In this document: one piece after another, positions 8,944 to 16,818 of the stretch
Position numbering within the stretch: the stretch's first letter is position 1
How the letters are laid out: each line of letters begins with the position of its first letter
NCBI GenBank assembly: GCA_030037185.1
Contig: JASHRR010000234.1
Location: 1 to 24,229 of the forward strand
Reading direction: 5' to 3'
Source: Xanthobacteraceae bacterium
Lineage (GTDB): Bacteria > Pseudomonadota > Alphaproteobacteria > Rhizobiales > Xanthobacteraceae
DNA length: 24,229 bases
Position numbers and translations under genes: made by a program
The notes under the pieces: model-generated
What the model was told of the DNA's origin: nothing
The model's input: the letters and a program-made list of their open reading frames with translations, nothing else
Database searches by the model: none

Positions 8944-9963
8944 CTACTTCACAAATCTCTTCCCAGTAATCTCCTCCAAATTCCCGTGGAAAACCTTCTC
9001 CTGCACATCCTTTGCCAGATTGAGCGAATCCAATATGCGCAGCGTCTCGCGGATGTAGCCCGTGCCCTTCTCGGGATCGAACGGGCAGTCGGAGGCAAAC
9101 AGCACCTTCTCGGTCGGATAGAACGCGAGTCCGCATACCGTCGCGGCGTCGGCGCCGAATACGGCGGTATCGGCGTAGAAGTTCTCTTTGAAGTAGTCGA
9201 GCGGGCGTTTCTTGAGGCTGTTGCGCAGGCTCACGTAGTCCTCGTCGGAGGTGCGGGCGCCGAGCTGGTCCCAGCCAGGGCCGATGCGGCCTTCGAGCAT
9301 CGGCACGATGCCGCCGAAATGGTGGACGATGATCTTGAGGCCGGGGTGGCGGTCGATGATTTTCGAGAATACGAGGCGTGCCATTGCGGTCGCGGTTTCA
9401 TAGGACCAGCCGAACGTCCACCAGATTTCAAAAAGCGACTTTTTCTCGTCCACGTAGTCGGGTCGCTCAGCGGTGCGCGCCGGGTGCATCCAGATCGGCC
9501 TGTCGAGCGCTTCCATCGCCGACCAGAATTCCTCGTATTGCGGCCGGTCGATGGGCGTGCCGTTGACATTGGTGAAGATCTGCACGCCGCAGGCGCCAAG
9601 GTCGCGAATCGCCCGCTGCGCCTCTGCGACGGCCGCGGCCGGAGAGGCAAGCGACACCTGGGCGACGAAACCCGGGAACTGGTCGGAGTGCCGGCGCACG
9701 ATCTCGGCAAAGCCGTCGTTGATCATGCGGCAGAGGTCGTCGCGCTGATCGCCGCTCGCGAAGCTCTCTAGCGGCGGCATCGGGTAGGACAGGATTTGTG
9801 CGTAATCGGGAAACAGGGAGACGATGCGGCGACGCTCGTCGAGGTCGAACAGGCAGGGTACGCCGCGCATCCGTTTGCCGATATCCGTGCCCGCCCCGGG
9901 AATTTTTTCGACCGCTGCGAAGAATTGCTTCGGGATGAAGTGGGTGTATGCGTCAATGCGCAT
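8944..9963 (-). CDS. Amidohydrolase family protein (amidohydrolase 2 / ACMSD-like metal-dependent hydrolase or decarboxylase)
   Basis: A 339-residue TIM-barrel protein of the amidohydrolase-2 superfamily, which includes ACMSD and gamma-resorcylate decarboxylase, so either C-C decarboxylation or hydrolysis is possible. Candidate metal ligands are H8 (strand 1, DAYTHF), H160 (IWMHPAR), H214/H215 (IIVHHFGG) and D292 (FASDCPFD). The first residue of the usual HxH pair is Tyr, which I recall also in related soil-bacterial members (D-A-Y/F-N-H). The ATG at 9963 has GGAG about 9 bases upstream. It lies 109 bases downstream of the ModA-like gene on the same strand, so the two may be co-transcribed and divergent from the TRAP genes. 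Substrate unknown; a carboxylated aromatic or dicarboxylate breakdown product would fit the neighbours. Confidence 0.85.
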   Translation of the reverse strand: MRIDAYTHFIPKQFFAAVEKIPGAGTDIGKRMRGVPCLFDLDERRRIVSLFPDYAQILSYPMPPLESFASGDQRDDLCRMINDGFAEIVRRHSDQFPGFVAQVSLASPAAAVAEAQRAIRDLGACGVQIFTNVNGTPIDRPQYEEFWSAMEALDRPIWMHPARTAERPDYVDEKKSLFEIWWTFGWSYETATAMARLVFSKIIDRHPGLKIIVHHFGGIVPMLEGRIGPGWDQLGARTSDEDYVSLRNSLKKRPLDYFKENFYADTAVFGADAATVCGLAFYPTEKVLFASDCPFDPEKGTGYIRETLRILDSLNLAKDVQEKVFHGNLEEITGKRFVK

Positions 9964-10072
9964 AGGCAGAACTCCAGCTTGGGTATGATGCGATGAAGGC
10001 AGGACGAACCTTGCTGCAGAAGGGGCACGGGCAAGATGCGGATGTCAAGGCATCCCTGATCGGTTCGCCGCG

Positions 10073-10786
10073 CTAGCGTGCTGACCTGAAGGGCTCAAGC
10101 CCGTTGCGGATGAGCACCGGCGCCAAGCGAGGTTCGGCCAAATAGGCAATCAGCTTGCCGGCTCCGTCCGGATCGTGGGCGGCACGAAAAACTCCCGCCG
10201 CGAACACCGATATCTTCTGTACCTCGTCCGGCAACGGCCCGACGATGTCGATGCCCTTCACCGGCATCAATTCGCTGATCTGCTGCACCGCCATCTCAGC
10301 TTCACCGCGCGCGACGACTTCGCCGACATAGGCATCGCCGATGTGGGCCTTGCGGCGCACCTCATCGGCGATGCCGAGCCGCTCGATCACCTGTGCGAAG
10401 TGAACGCCGCTGGCGCCAAGGCGCGTGAAGGCGATCGAGTTCGAGTCCACGAGCGTTCGCCGCAGCGCCGCGACCGTGGCGATATCGGGCTTCGGCGCGC
10501 CGGCCCGCACCGCGAGCCCGACGGCCGATTGGGCAAGATTCGCCGTGCTGGCGTCCACTATGATACCGTCGCGGACGAGCCGATCGATGGCTTGGCGGGT
10601 GATGATCGTCATGTCCGCGGTCGTGCCATCGGCGATCAGGTTGAGCACCGCATTTGTTGATTTGTAGGTTGCCGTGAAGGAGAGCCCGGTCATCGCGCTA
10701 AATTCGTCGGCGACCTCAAGCAGGACGGCGCGCAGCGCCAGGGTGCTGAGCACGTCGATCGAAGTCGCGGCGGCGTCAGTCGCCAT
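10073..10786 (-). CDS. ModA-like substrate-binding domain protein without signal peptide
   Basis: A 237-residue type-II periplasmic-binding fold, related to molybdate/tungstate-binding ModA (SBP_bac_11). It starts with 'IDVLSTLALRAVLLEVADEF', the usual first strand and helix. Near the end it has 'ARGEAEMAVQQISELMPVKG' and IVGPLPDEVQK, a signature of this group. I chose the ATG at 10786; the frame stays open to 10885, but the extra 33 residues (His/Pro-rich) do not look like a signal peptide or a family N-terminus. With either start no export signal is visible, and no permease or ATPase gene is adjacent, so it may act in the cytoplasm. It precedes the amidohydrolase gene and diverges from the TRAP binding protein gene across 168 bases. 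Confidence 0.78.
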   Translation of the reverse strand: MATDAAATSIDVLSTLALRAVLLEVADEFSAMTGLSFTATYKSTNAVLNLIADGTTADMTIITRQAIDRLVRDGIIVDASTANLAQSAVGLAVRAGAPKPDIATVAALRRTLVDSNSIAFTRLGASGVHFAQVIERLGIADEVRRKAHIGDAYVGEVVARGEAEMAVQQISELMPVKGIDIVGPLPDEVQKISVFAAGVFRAAHDPDGAGKLIAYLAEPRLAPVLIRNGLEPFRSAR

Positions 10787-10888
10787 CAACGTTTTGTCCC
10801 GCTGCGGATTGAGGTGCTTGTGCTGCGGCCAATGAGCACCCCCATGTATGTCGCGGTGTTGGGCCGATGTCCAGGGTGGCGACATTGC

Positions 10889-10919
10889 TTGGCTTTCGCG
10901 CTAAGCTGGCGCCGATAAT
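10889..10919 (+). promoter_or_regulatory. Possible promoter of the TRAP/malonyl-CoA decarboxylase genes
   Basis: TTGGCT (10889-10894) and GATAAT (10914-10919) are separated by 19 bases, about 35 bases before the TRAP binding protein start. The -10 match is good; the -35 and spacer are only fair. The 168-base divergent region must also hold the promoter for the minus-strand ModA-like gene. Confidence 0.3.
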
Positions 10920-10954
10920 GAGAATCCAAATCGGAACAAAAAGAGGAGGAATGC

Positions 10955-11986
10955 GTGATCATATCGCGACGCAACATGCTGTCGGGGGCATTGGCCGCAC
11001 CTGTCCTCACTGCATCGGCCCGCATCGGCGCGCTCGCGGCCGCTCAGACCCTCAAGATTTCGCACCAATTCCCGGGCGGCACCATTGACGAGGGCGATTT
11101 CCGCGACCGGCTGTGCAAGAAATTCGCTGCCGAACTTGAAAAGCGCACCGCCGGCGCCGTGACGGCGCAGGTCTATCCCAATTCCTCGTTGATGAAAACG
11201 GTGGCGCAATTTTCTGCCGTGCGCAAGGGCGCCCTCGATTTGAGCCTGTACCCGATCTCCTATGCGGGGGGCGAATACGCCGAGCTCAACATCGGGCTGA
11301 TGCCCGGTGTGGTGAGCTCATACGCGCAAGGTGCGGCTTGGAAGAATTCCGCGGTAGGCCAGAAGTTCAGCGCCTTCCTGGCCGAAAAGGGCGTCATCAT
11401 CCTGTCCTGGATTTGGCAGGCCGGCGGCGTTGCCAGCCGCAACGCTCCGATCGTCAATCCGCAGGACGCCAAGGGATTGAAGATCCGCGGCGGCAGCCGC
11501 GAGATGGATATGGTGCTGCAGGCGGCGGGCGCCACCACCTTGGCGACGCCATCGAACGAGCTTTACGCGGCGATGCAGACGGGCGCCTGCGACGCCTGCA
11601 TCACGTCCTCGACCAGCCTGATCTCGTTCCGCCTCGAGGAGGTCGCCAAGAGCCTGACCACGGGACGCGGCAAGTCGTATTGGTTCATGCTTGAGCCACT
11701 GATCATGTCGAAGCAGATCTTCGATGCGATGCCAAAGGCGCAGCGCGACGTCGTCATGGCGCTTGGCGCCGAGCTTGAGCAGTTCGGCGCCCAGGCGGCA
11801 ATGGCCGACGACCAGAAAGTCGCGGAGGTCTACCTCAAGAAGGGCGCCAAAGTCGCCGATCTCGACGAGCCCATCGTTGAAAAATGGCGCGCCATCGCCC
11901 GCGACACTGCCTGGAAAGACTACGCGCGAAAGACTGCTCTTTCGGCCGAGTTGCTCAAGCTCGCCGAAGAGGTGCGGGTGTCGTAG
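10955..11986 (+). CDS. TRAP transporter substrate-binding protein, DctP family (Tat-exported)
   Basis: Extracytoplasmic solute receptor of a tripartite ATP-independent periplasmic transporter. The start is GTG at 10955, with a strong AGGAGG (10944-10949) five bases upstream. The N-terminus is a twin-arginine signal (SRRNMLSGALAAPVLTASA...) with likely cleavage near ALAAAQT. The mature protein begins TLKISHQFPGG and has the DctP core 'GLKIRGGSREMDMVLQAAGA' followed by 'NELYAAMQTGACDACITS'. That core includes the Arg of 'KIR' that usually binds the substrate carboxylate. At 343 aa the length is normal. Downstream membrane subunits and malonyl-CoA decarboxylase suggest malonate or a similar small dicarboxylate as ligand; this is inference from context. 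Confidence 0.92.
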   Translation: MIISRRNMLSGALAAPVLTASARIGALAAAQTLKISHQFPGGTIDEGDFRDRLCKKFAAELEKRTAGAVTAQVYPNSSLMKTVAQFSAVRKGALDLSLYPISYAGGEYAELNIGLMPGVVSSYAQGAAWKNSAVGQKFSAFLAEKGVIILSWIWQAGGVASRNAPIVNPQDAKGLKIRGGSREMDMVLQAAGATTLATPSNELYAAMQTGACDACITSSTSLISFRLEEVAKSLTTGRGKSYWFMLEPLIMSKQIFDAMPKAQRDVVMALGAELEQFGAQAAMADDQKVAEVYLKKGAKVADLDEPIVEKWRAIARDTAWKDYARKTALSAELLKLAEEVRVS

Positions 11987-12013
11987 GGCACATTGCGATG
12001 GGCGCCGGGCATC

Positions 12014-12117
12014 GCAGGATGGGCAAAGCCAAGGGCTCCTGGCTGGCCCGATCGCAGGCTGCGTGCGCCCACCCGGGCAGTGGTGGGCAGCGCGCTGCAC
12101 CCCGTTGCCCACCCTGC
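12014..12117. repeat. Palindromic intergenic element between TRAP receptor and membrane-subunit genes
   Basis: The ends GCAGGATGGGCAA (12014-12026) and TTGCCCACCCTGC (12105-12117) are inverted copies with one mismatch in 13. Inside, GCCCACC (12067-12073) and GGTGGGC (12082-12088) form a second, perfect 7-bp hairpin with an 8-base loop. From memory, this 'AGGATGGGCAAAG...TTGCCCACCCT' pattern is a dispersed intergenic repeat in Bradyrhizobium-type genomes. It fills most of the 146 bases separating the receptor gene from the small-subunit gene. It could lower or stabilise parts of the transcript. Confidence 0.6.
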
Positions 12118-12132
12118 AAGTGATCTTCGCAG

Positions 12133-12681
12133 ATGGTTGACACGCTCGACGCGGTAGAGACCTCCCGGGCGCCCGCCACAGTGGCCGGCGGCGTGGTGGG
12201 GCGCGTGCTTGCGGCGGCCAATCGCGCAATCGTGCTCGTCTCCTCGATCGCCCTCGTCATTGCCTCGATCGTCCTCACCTACAGCGTTGTGAGCCGCTAT
12301 TTCCTGCACCTTTCGAGTGACTGGCAGGACGAATTATCAGTATTCCTGATCGTCGGTGCGGTATTCATGTCGTCGGCCTCGATCCAGGAGCGGCGCGGGC
12401 ACGTGGCCATAGAGGCGATCATCGGCTTGCTGCCGGCTGGCATCAATCGCGTGCGCCAGGTCATGGCCGATGGCGCGAGTTTTGCGTTCTGCGCCTTTTT
12501 TGCGTGGAAATCCTGGTTGCTGCTGGCGGAGGCGTGGAGCGAGAACTTTCACTCCGAATCCACGTGGGGGCCGCCGCTGTGGATCCCTTATTCGCTGATG
12601 ACGGTCGGTATGACGCTGCTCGCCATGCAGCTCGCGATGCAGATTCTTCGCGCGCTGACGCCGTCCAGGGCGGCTGAATGA
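12133..12681 (+). CDS. TRAP transporter small permease subunit, DctQ family
   Basis: A 182-residue inner-membrane protein with four predicted helices, centred on IVLVSSIALVIASIVLTYSV, VFLIVGAVFMSSASI, ASFAFCAFFAWKSWLLL and IPYSLMTVGMTLLAMQL. It carries the family signature 'SDWQDELSVFL' after helix 1. It partners with the large subunit to couple solute uptake to an ion gradient. The stop overlaps the next start by ATGA (12678-12681), indicating translational coupling. No strong Shine-Dalgarno precedes the ATG at 12133; the palindromic element ends 15 bases before it. Confidence 0.9.
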   Translation: MVDTLDAVETSRAPATVAGGVVGRVLAAANRAIVLVSSIALVIASIVLTYSVVSRYFLHLSSDWQDELSVFLIVGAVFMSSASIQERRGHVAIEAIIGLLPAGINRVRQVMADGASFAFCAFFAWKSWLLLAEAWSENFHSESTWGPPLWIPYSLMTVGMTLLAMQLAMQILRALTPSRAAE

Positions 12682-14024
12682 CGACCACAACCATCGGGCT
12701 CCTCTACGGCGGTGCCACGCTTTTCGTTATGTTCGCCGGCATGCCGATCGCCTTCGCGCTGGGCGGGGTTGCGACCGTGTTCATGATCGCCTTCATGCCG
12801 GCCGCTTCGGTCGATACCATCACGCAGAACGTCTATGAGGAGATGGCGTCCATCACTCTCTTGTCGATCCCGCTCTTCATCCTCAAGGGCTCAGCGATCG
12901 GCAGGTCCCGCGCCGGGGCGGACCTTTACGGGGCCATCCACGCCTGGATGCATCGCATCCCGGGCGGGCTCGGCATCGCCAACGTGTTCGCCTGCGCGCT
13001 GTTTGCCGCCATGGCAGGATCGTCGCCGGCGACCTGCTCGGCGATCGGCTCGGCTGGCATCCCGGAAATGCGCAAGCGCGGTTACTCCGGCAGCTTTGCG
13101 GCCGGAATTATTGCGGCCGGCGGTACGCTTGGCATTTTGCTGCCGCCGTCGATTACCATGATCCTCTATGCAGTGGCGGCGGAGCAATCGCTCGGCCGCC
13201 TGTTCCTTGCCGCGGTCGGCCCGGCTGTGCTGCTCGTGACTTTGTTCGCGGGCTATACGGGTTGGCGCTTCCGGTTCGAATATCGCGCCGCCTTGGCGGC
13301 GTACAAGCGCTCCGGCGTGACGTCCGAACTGCTCCGCTCCGACGAGCTAACCCTGCGCGACCGCTTCGAGCTGCTGCCACGGGTTCTGCCCTTCGTGATT
13401 CTGCTCACCGGGGTGATGATCGCGCTCTATGGCGGTTTTGCGACTCCGTCGGAAACCGCCGGTCTTGGCGCGGTTCTTGCTCTCCTGCTGATCGCATCGA
13501 TCTACGGCGCCTGGAGGGCCAGCGATCTCGCACCTATTCTCACAGCGACGCTGCGTGAATCAACCATGTTGATGCTCATCATCGGCATGTCGCTCCTTTA
13601 TTCCTATGTGATGAGCTACCTGCATATAAGCCAATCGACTGCGGAGTGGATCGTGGCGCTTAACCTTTCTCGCTGGGTTCTGCTGACCGCCATCCTGGTG
13701 ATGGTTGTGGTACTGGGATTTTTTCTGCCGCCGGTGTCGATCATCCTGATGACCGCGCCGATCATCCTGCCACCGCTCAAGGCCGCGCATTTCGACCTCG
13801 TCTGGTTCGGCGTCATCATGACAATCGTCATGGAAATGGGCCTGATCCACCCTCCGGTGGGCCTCAACCTGTTCGTCATCAAGAGCATCGCGCCCGACAT
13901 TTCGCTGCGCGAGGTGGTCTGGGGCGTCATCCCATTCGTTGCCCTTATGATTTTTGCCGTCGTGATATTATGTATATTTCCGGGAATCGCCACATGGCTG
14001 GCGGCGGCCGTGATGGGCGGATGA
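12678..14024 (+). CDS. TRAP transporter large permease subunit, DctM family
   Basis: A 448-residue inner-membrane protein with about a dozen hydrophobic segments, the transport subunit of the TRAP system. Family signatures are 'AGMPIAFALGGVATVF' near the N-terminus, and 'GSSPATCSAIGSAGIPEM' followed by 'RKRGYSGSFAAGIIAAGG' and 'LGILLPPSITMILYAV'. The C-terminal half has the repeat-related block 'GFFLPPVSIILMTAPIILPP' and 'MEMGLIHPPVGLNLFVI'. Length is normal for the family. It overlaps the small-subunit stop by four bases and is followed 13 bases later by malonyl-CoA decarboxylase. Confidence 0.95.
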   Translation: MTTTTIGLLYGGATLFVMFAGMPIAFALGGVATVFMIAFMPAASVDTITQNVYEEMASITLLSIPLFILKGSAIGRSRAGADLYGAIHAWMHRIPGGLGIANVFACALFAAMAGSSPATCSAIGSAGIPEMRKRGYSGSFAAGIIAAGGTLGILLPPSITMILYAVAAEQSLGRLFLAAVGPAVLLVTLFAGYTGWRFRFEYRAALAAYKRSGVTSELLRSDELTLRDRFELLPRVLPFVILLTGVMIALYGGFATPSETAGLGAVLALLLIASIYGAWRASDLAPILTATLRESTMLMLIIGMSLLYSYVMSYLHISQSTAEWIVALNLSRWVLLTAILVMVVVLGFFLPPVSIILMTAPIILPPLKAAHFDLVWFGVIMTIVMEMGLIHPPVGLNLFVIKSIAPDISLREVVWGVIPFVALMIFAVVILCIFPGIATWLAAAVMGG

Positions 14025-14037
14025 ACCAGGCGGTAAG

Positions 14038-15405
14038 ATGAATACCTCTTTTTTCGGCGAATTGCTGCAAGCAATCTCTGAGCGCGGACGCGCGCTGCTC
14101 GACCGGGCGCGCGAGCGTCGCGACACCCTCGCTGAGACGACCGAGAATCTCGCCGATCTGTGCGAGGAGTTGTTGTCGAACCGGGGCGAGGCGTCGGGGG
14201 TTGCGCTCGCGCGCGAGATCCTCTCGCGCTACGATGATCTGACCATCGGGCCTCGCATTGCGTTCTTCGAGGCGCTGGCGACCCGCTTCGGCACCGATCA
14301 GGCCCGGATCGATGCTGCCATTGAAGCATGGAGAAACAAGCCGTCCGACGTCGCCGCCGCCGAGCTTCATGCGGCGACCGCGCCGCGGCGGCTGGAACTG
14401 CTGCGCCGCCTCAACCTGGCGCCCCAGGCTACGCGTACGCTGGTGGAGATGCGCGGTCAGCTGCTCGATACGCTGACGCGCCGGGAAGACCTCGCGGCGA
14501 TCGACGCCGATTTCGCCGACCTGTTCTCGACCTGGTTCAACCGCGGGTTTTTGGTCCTGCGGCGGATCGACTGGTCGACGCCGGCGGTGGTGCTGGAGAA
14601 GATCATCCGTTACGAGGCGGTCCACCAGATCCAGGATTGGGTCGATCTGCGCGCTCGTATCGACTCGCCGGACCGGCGCTGTTACGCCTTCTTTCATCCG
14701 GCGCTGGTTGACGAGCCCCTGATCTTCGTCGAGGTGGCGTTGACCAGGGAAATCCCCGGCGCCATTGCCCCGATCCTGGAGCTTAAGCGCGAGGCCCTCG
14801 ATCCCGAACGCGCCACTACGGCGGTGTTCTATTCGATTTCGAACTGCCAACGCGGCCTTGCGGGGGTGACGTTCGGGAGCTTCCTGATCAAGCAGGTGGT
14901 GGCAGAAATCTGCCGCGAGATGCCGCGGCTCTCCACCTTCGTGACCCTGTCGCCGGCGCCGAATTTCGGCGGCTGGCTGGCGCGCCAGCGCATGCAGCCG
15001 TCGCCCGCGGTGACCGAAGCCGACCGTGCGGCGCTCGCGGGACTCGACCGCCCGGAGTGGTGGAGCGAGGAGGCCGCGCTCGACGAGATGCGAGAGCCCA
15101 TGCTGCGCGCCGCCGCGACGTATTTCATGACCGCGCGCAATTCCTTAGGCTCTCCGCTCGATGCAGTCGCCCGTTTCCATCTCGGCAACGGCGCCCGCCT
15201 GGAGCGGCTCAATTGGCCCGCCGATCTCTCCGAGCGCGGCCGCCGCCAGTCCTGCGGCCTGATGGTGAATTATCTCTACGGCCTCGGCGACATCGAGAAG
15301 AACCACGAGGCCTATGCGGAGAACCGCACCGTCATCGCAACGAGCGCCATCCGGAAGCTTGCCCGCCCCTCCCGCGCCCTCACTACGGTGGAAGCGGCGA
15401 ACTGA
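14038..15405 (+). CDS. Malonyl-CoA decarboxylase
   Basis: Cytoplasmic enzyme converting malonyl-CoA to acetyl-CoA and CO2, the second step of malonate breakdown after CoA activation. The 455-residue protein shows the helical N-terminal domain (1 to about 150). The acyltransferase-like catalytic domain has 'CYAFFHPALVDEPLIFVEVA' (215-234) and TLSPAPNFGGWL (303-314), where S305 fits the catalytic Ser region. H381 lies in RFHLGNGARLERLNW, matching the His-x-x-Asn of human MCD, and GLMVNYLYGL follows. It is tightly linked to the TRAP genes. In known rhizobial mat loci a malonate transporter and malonyl-CoA synthetase accompany this enzyme; no synthetase is in this window. The 234 bases after it hold no recognised gene. 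Confidence 0.93.
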   Translation: MNTSFFGELLQAISERGRALLDRARERRDTLAETTENLADLCEELLSNRGEASGVALAREILSRYDDLTIGPRIAFFEALATRFGTDQARIDAAIEAWRNKPSDVAAAELHAATAPRRLELLRRLNLAPQATRTLVEMRGQLLDTLTRREDLAAIDADFADLFSTWFNRGFLVLRRIDWSTPAVVLEKIIRYEAVHQIQDWVDLRARIDSPDRRCYAFFHPALVDEPLIFVEVALTREIPGAIAPILELKREALDPERATTAVFYSISNCQRGLAGVTFGSFLIKQVVAEICREMPRLSTFVTLSPAPNFGGWLARQRMQPSPAVTEADRAALAGLDRPEWWSEEAALDEMREPMLRAAATYFMTARNSLGSPLDAVARFHLGNGARLERLNWPADLSERGRRQSCGLMVNYLYGLGDIEKNHEAYAENRTVIATSAIRKLARPSRALTTVEAAN

Positions 15406-15639
15406 CGGTCAAATCTTGTCGGGGCATAGTCGTCGCCGGCGATGGGCAAACTGGCATGGCCGACGCAATACTAAATCGGCGCCGGCGGCTTTTCGTGAAG
15501 CTGTCAACTTGCTGGTTCCCCCGGACAGGGCGGCATCAACGATCTTGCGAGCTCGCTTGTCACCATGCACCTTCGGTACTTTTATGCTCTAGCCACGATG
15601 CCCTCGTCACACGGCCCTGCCGCCTGAGACCTGCGGGGT

Positions 15640-16263
15640 TCAGCGGCGCGTCGGCGACTTACCGGAAGCATGGGGATTACGTAAGCCCAGCTTGCGCCAA
15701 TAGTACTCGTCAAGGTGGCCCGTAAAGACGGTGGCAATGCCTTTGTGCCCCAGGGCGCGCCACTCGTTATAAGCGTCGACCGGGGACATTCCCATATATT
15801 TCACTTCATAGAGAGCGATGATCAATCCAGTGCGATCGACCCCGTGCTCGCAATGAACAAAAACCGGTTGCGCGCCCGGATTACCCATGATGGTCAGGAT
15901 TTCGTCGATACGCACGTCATCCTCGTCGCTCACGGGATCGATCGCGTCGAGCGGTTTCGAAAAGAATAGAAGCCCCAAGCTTTCGCTAAGGTTCATTTCA
16001 GCGGCGATCGCGCTGTCCAGTTCACCCGGCTCCCACCATTTCATGAACGCGCGGTAGCTCGAATTGTTCAGGTCACCACCCTGAAGGTTAATGACCGTAC
16101 GCACATTCAGGCTCTGCAGGTAACTCAGATCGGCCGGCTTCGGACGGCCGCCGCGGTAGAGGACGTCGTTGACCTTTGAGAAATTGGAAATTGTCGTGTC
16201 CGACGGCGCCACATGGGAGGGAAGAGTCAAACTCACTATGAAAACGAGGCAGACGAGTCTCAT
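15640..16263 (-). CDS. Exported dual-specificity-type protein/phosphoinositide phosphatase (CX5R, PFA-DSP-like)
   Basis: A 207-residue cysteine-based phosphatase. The N-terminus is a signal peptide (MRLVCLVFIVSLTLPSHVAPS), so it probably acts in the periplasm or outside. 'VNDVLYRGGRPKPADLSYL' followed by 'LNVRTVINLQ' is the opening of the plant/fungal atypical DSP (Siw14-like) group. The P-loop is VHCEHGVDRTG, with nucleophile C138 and R144 (C-x5-R). General acid candidates are D106 and D109. Relatives hydrolyse phosphotyrosine, phosphoinositides or inositol pyrophosphates; the substrate here is unknown. The ATG at 16263 has AGGAGG nine bases upstream and overlaps by ATGA the stop of a possible small upstream frame. 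Confidence 0.85.
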   Translation of the reverse strand: MRLVCLVFIVSLTLPSHVAPSDTTISNFSKVNDVLYRGGRPKPADLSYLQSLNVRTVINLQGGDLNNSSYRAFMKWWEPGELDSAIAAEMNLSESLGLLFFSKPLDAIDPVSDEDDVRIDEILTIMGNPGAQPVFVHCEHGVDRTGLIIALYEVKYMGMSPVDAYNEWRALGHKGIATVFTGHLDEYYWRKLGLRNPHASGKSPTRR

Positions 16264-16469
16264 CCTCCACTCCCTCCTGCGATGTTCGCCCGGTCATTGA
16301 TACCTTGAGCAAAAGCTGCTAGGGCCGGGGTGGATAATCTACTGGGTGAACCGACCAGGATTAGTGGCTTGACTGTTGCGATTACCGTCCCAATGATTTC
16401 CCCGCCCGCCTCTGCCAGGGTCACCATGATGTCTCGCTGCAAAGGCGAAAGCTTAAGGCGACAAGGCAT
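16260..16469 (-). CDS. Possible small protein coupled to the phosphatase gene
   Basis: A 69-codon frame from ATG 16469 with GAAGG six bases upstream. Its TGA overlaps the phosphatase ATG (ATGA), as in translationally coupled pairs. The first half reads as a plausible amphipathic helix-strand unit (LKLSPLQRDIMVTLAEAGGE). The second half is low-complexity and ends AGGSGG, because the phosphatase ribosome site is itself translated. I do not recognise a family. It may be a truncated winged-helix-like remnant or chance. Confidence 0.25.
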   Translation of the reverse strand: MPCRLKLSPLQRDIMVTLAEAGGEIIGTVIATVKPLILVGSPSRLSTPALAAFAQGINDRANIAGGSGG

Positions 16470-16719
16470 GCTGTACCTTCACGTCTAACATTCGCCATGG
16501 GTCATCACCGAGGCGCGAAGCGCCGCGGCCACAACGCAAGCAACTCGGTACACCCGCCATGGTGTCAACAGAGTCGCGGCGGCGGGTCCTGACCCAAAGC
16601 GGTCGATGCGAGCAACATTTCATCTGATCGACCTTGTCTCGCAAGAGGAAGCCACAGAGCCTCTGCTCGCAGGCAAGGCCGAGGCCGCGTGAAACACAAT
16701 TTTCGCCCCTGCGCAAGGC

Positions 16720-16818
16720 CTATCGGGTATTTGGACCGTAGAGTTGCAGGCCGAGGCTCAACACCACGCTAAGTTCGTTGTTGCCGCGGGTGTTGAAGGC
16801 CCCTCGGGCGTGAGGCAT
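16720..16818 (-). pseudogene. C-terminal remnant of an outer-membrane beta-barrel protein
   Basis: The minus frame from 16818 to the TAG at 16720 ends 'GAFNTRGNNELSVVLSLGLQ' then LYGPNTR. Alternating hydrophobic/polar residues and a terminal barrel strand like this close the phenol-pathway 'MetA'-type / putative transporter outer-membrane proteins of soil proteobacteria. An in-frame TGA precedes the ATG at once, so only the last 32 residues or so remain and the barrel is lost. The match is by eye from memory. The 250 bases to its left (16470-16719) hold no recognised gene. Confidence 0.4.

Noticed and set aside
8683..9771. Plus-strand frame of 362 codons opposite the amidohydrolase gene
   Set aside because: Antisense shadow; the hydrophobic stretch near its start (TLVEVALLIYLGVLASIL) has no family match and the frame then copies the reverse of a real gene.
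11318..12229. Minus-strand frame of 303 codons across the TRAP receptor gene
   Set aside because: Antisense of a gene with a clear Tat signal and DctP motifs; product is Arg/Gly-rich and unrecognised. The same holds for minus 13945-14850 opposite malonyl-CoA decarboxylase.
15314..15592. Plus-strand frame ending 'FREAVNLLVPPDRAASTIL...'
   Set aside because: It starts inside malonyl-CoA decarboxylase in another frame; the tail is short and not recognisable.
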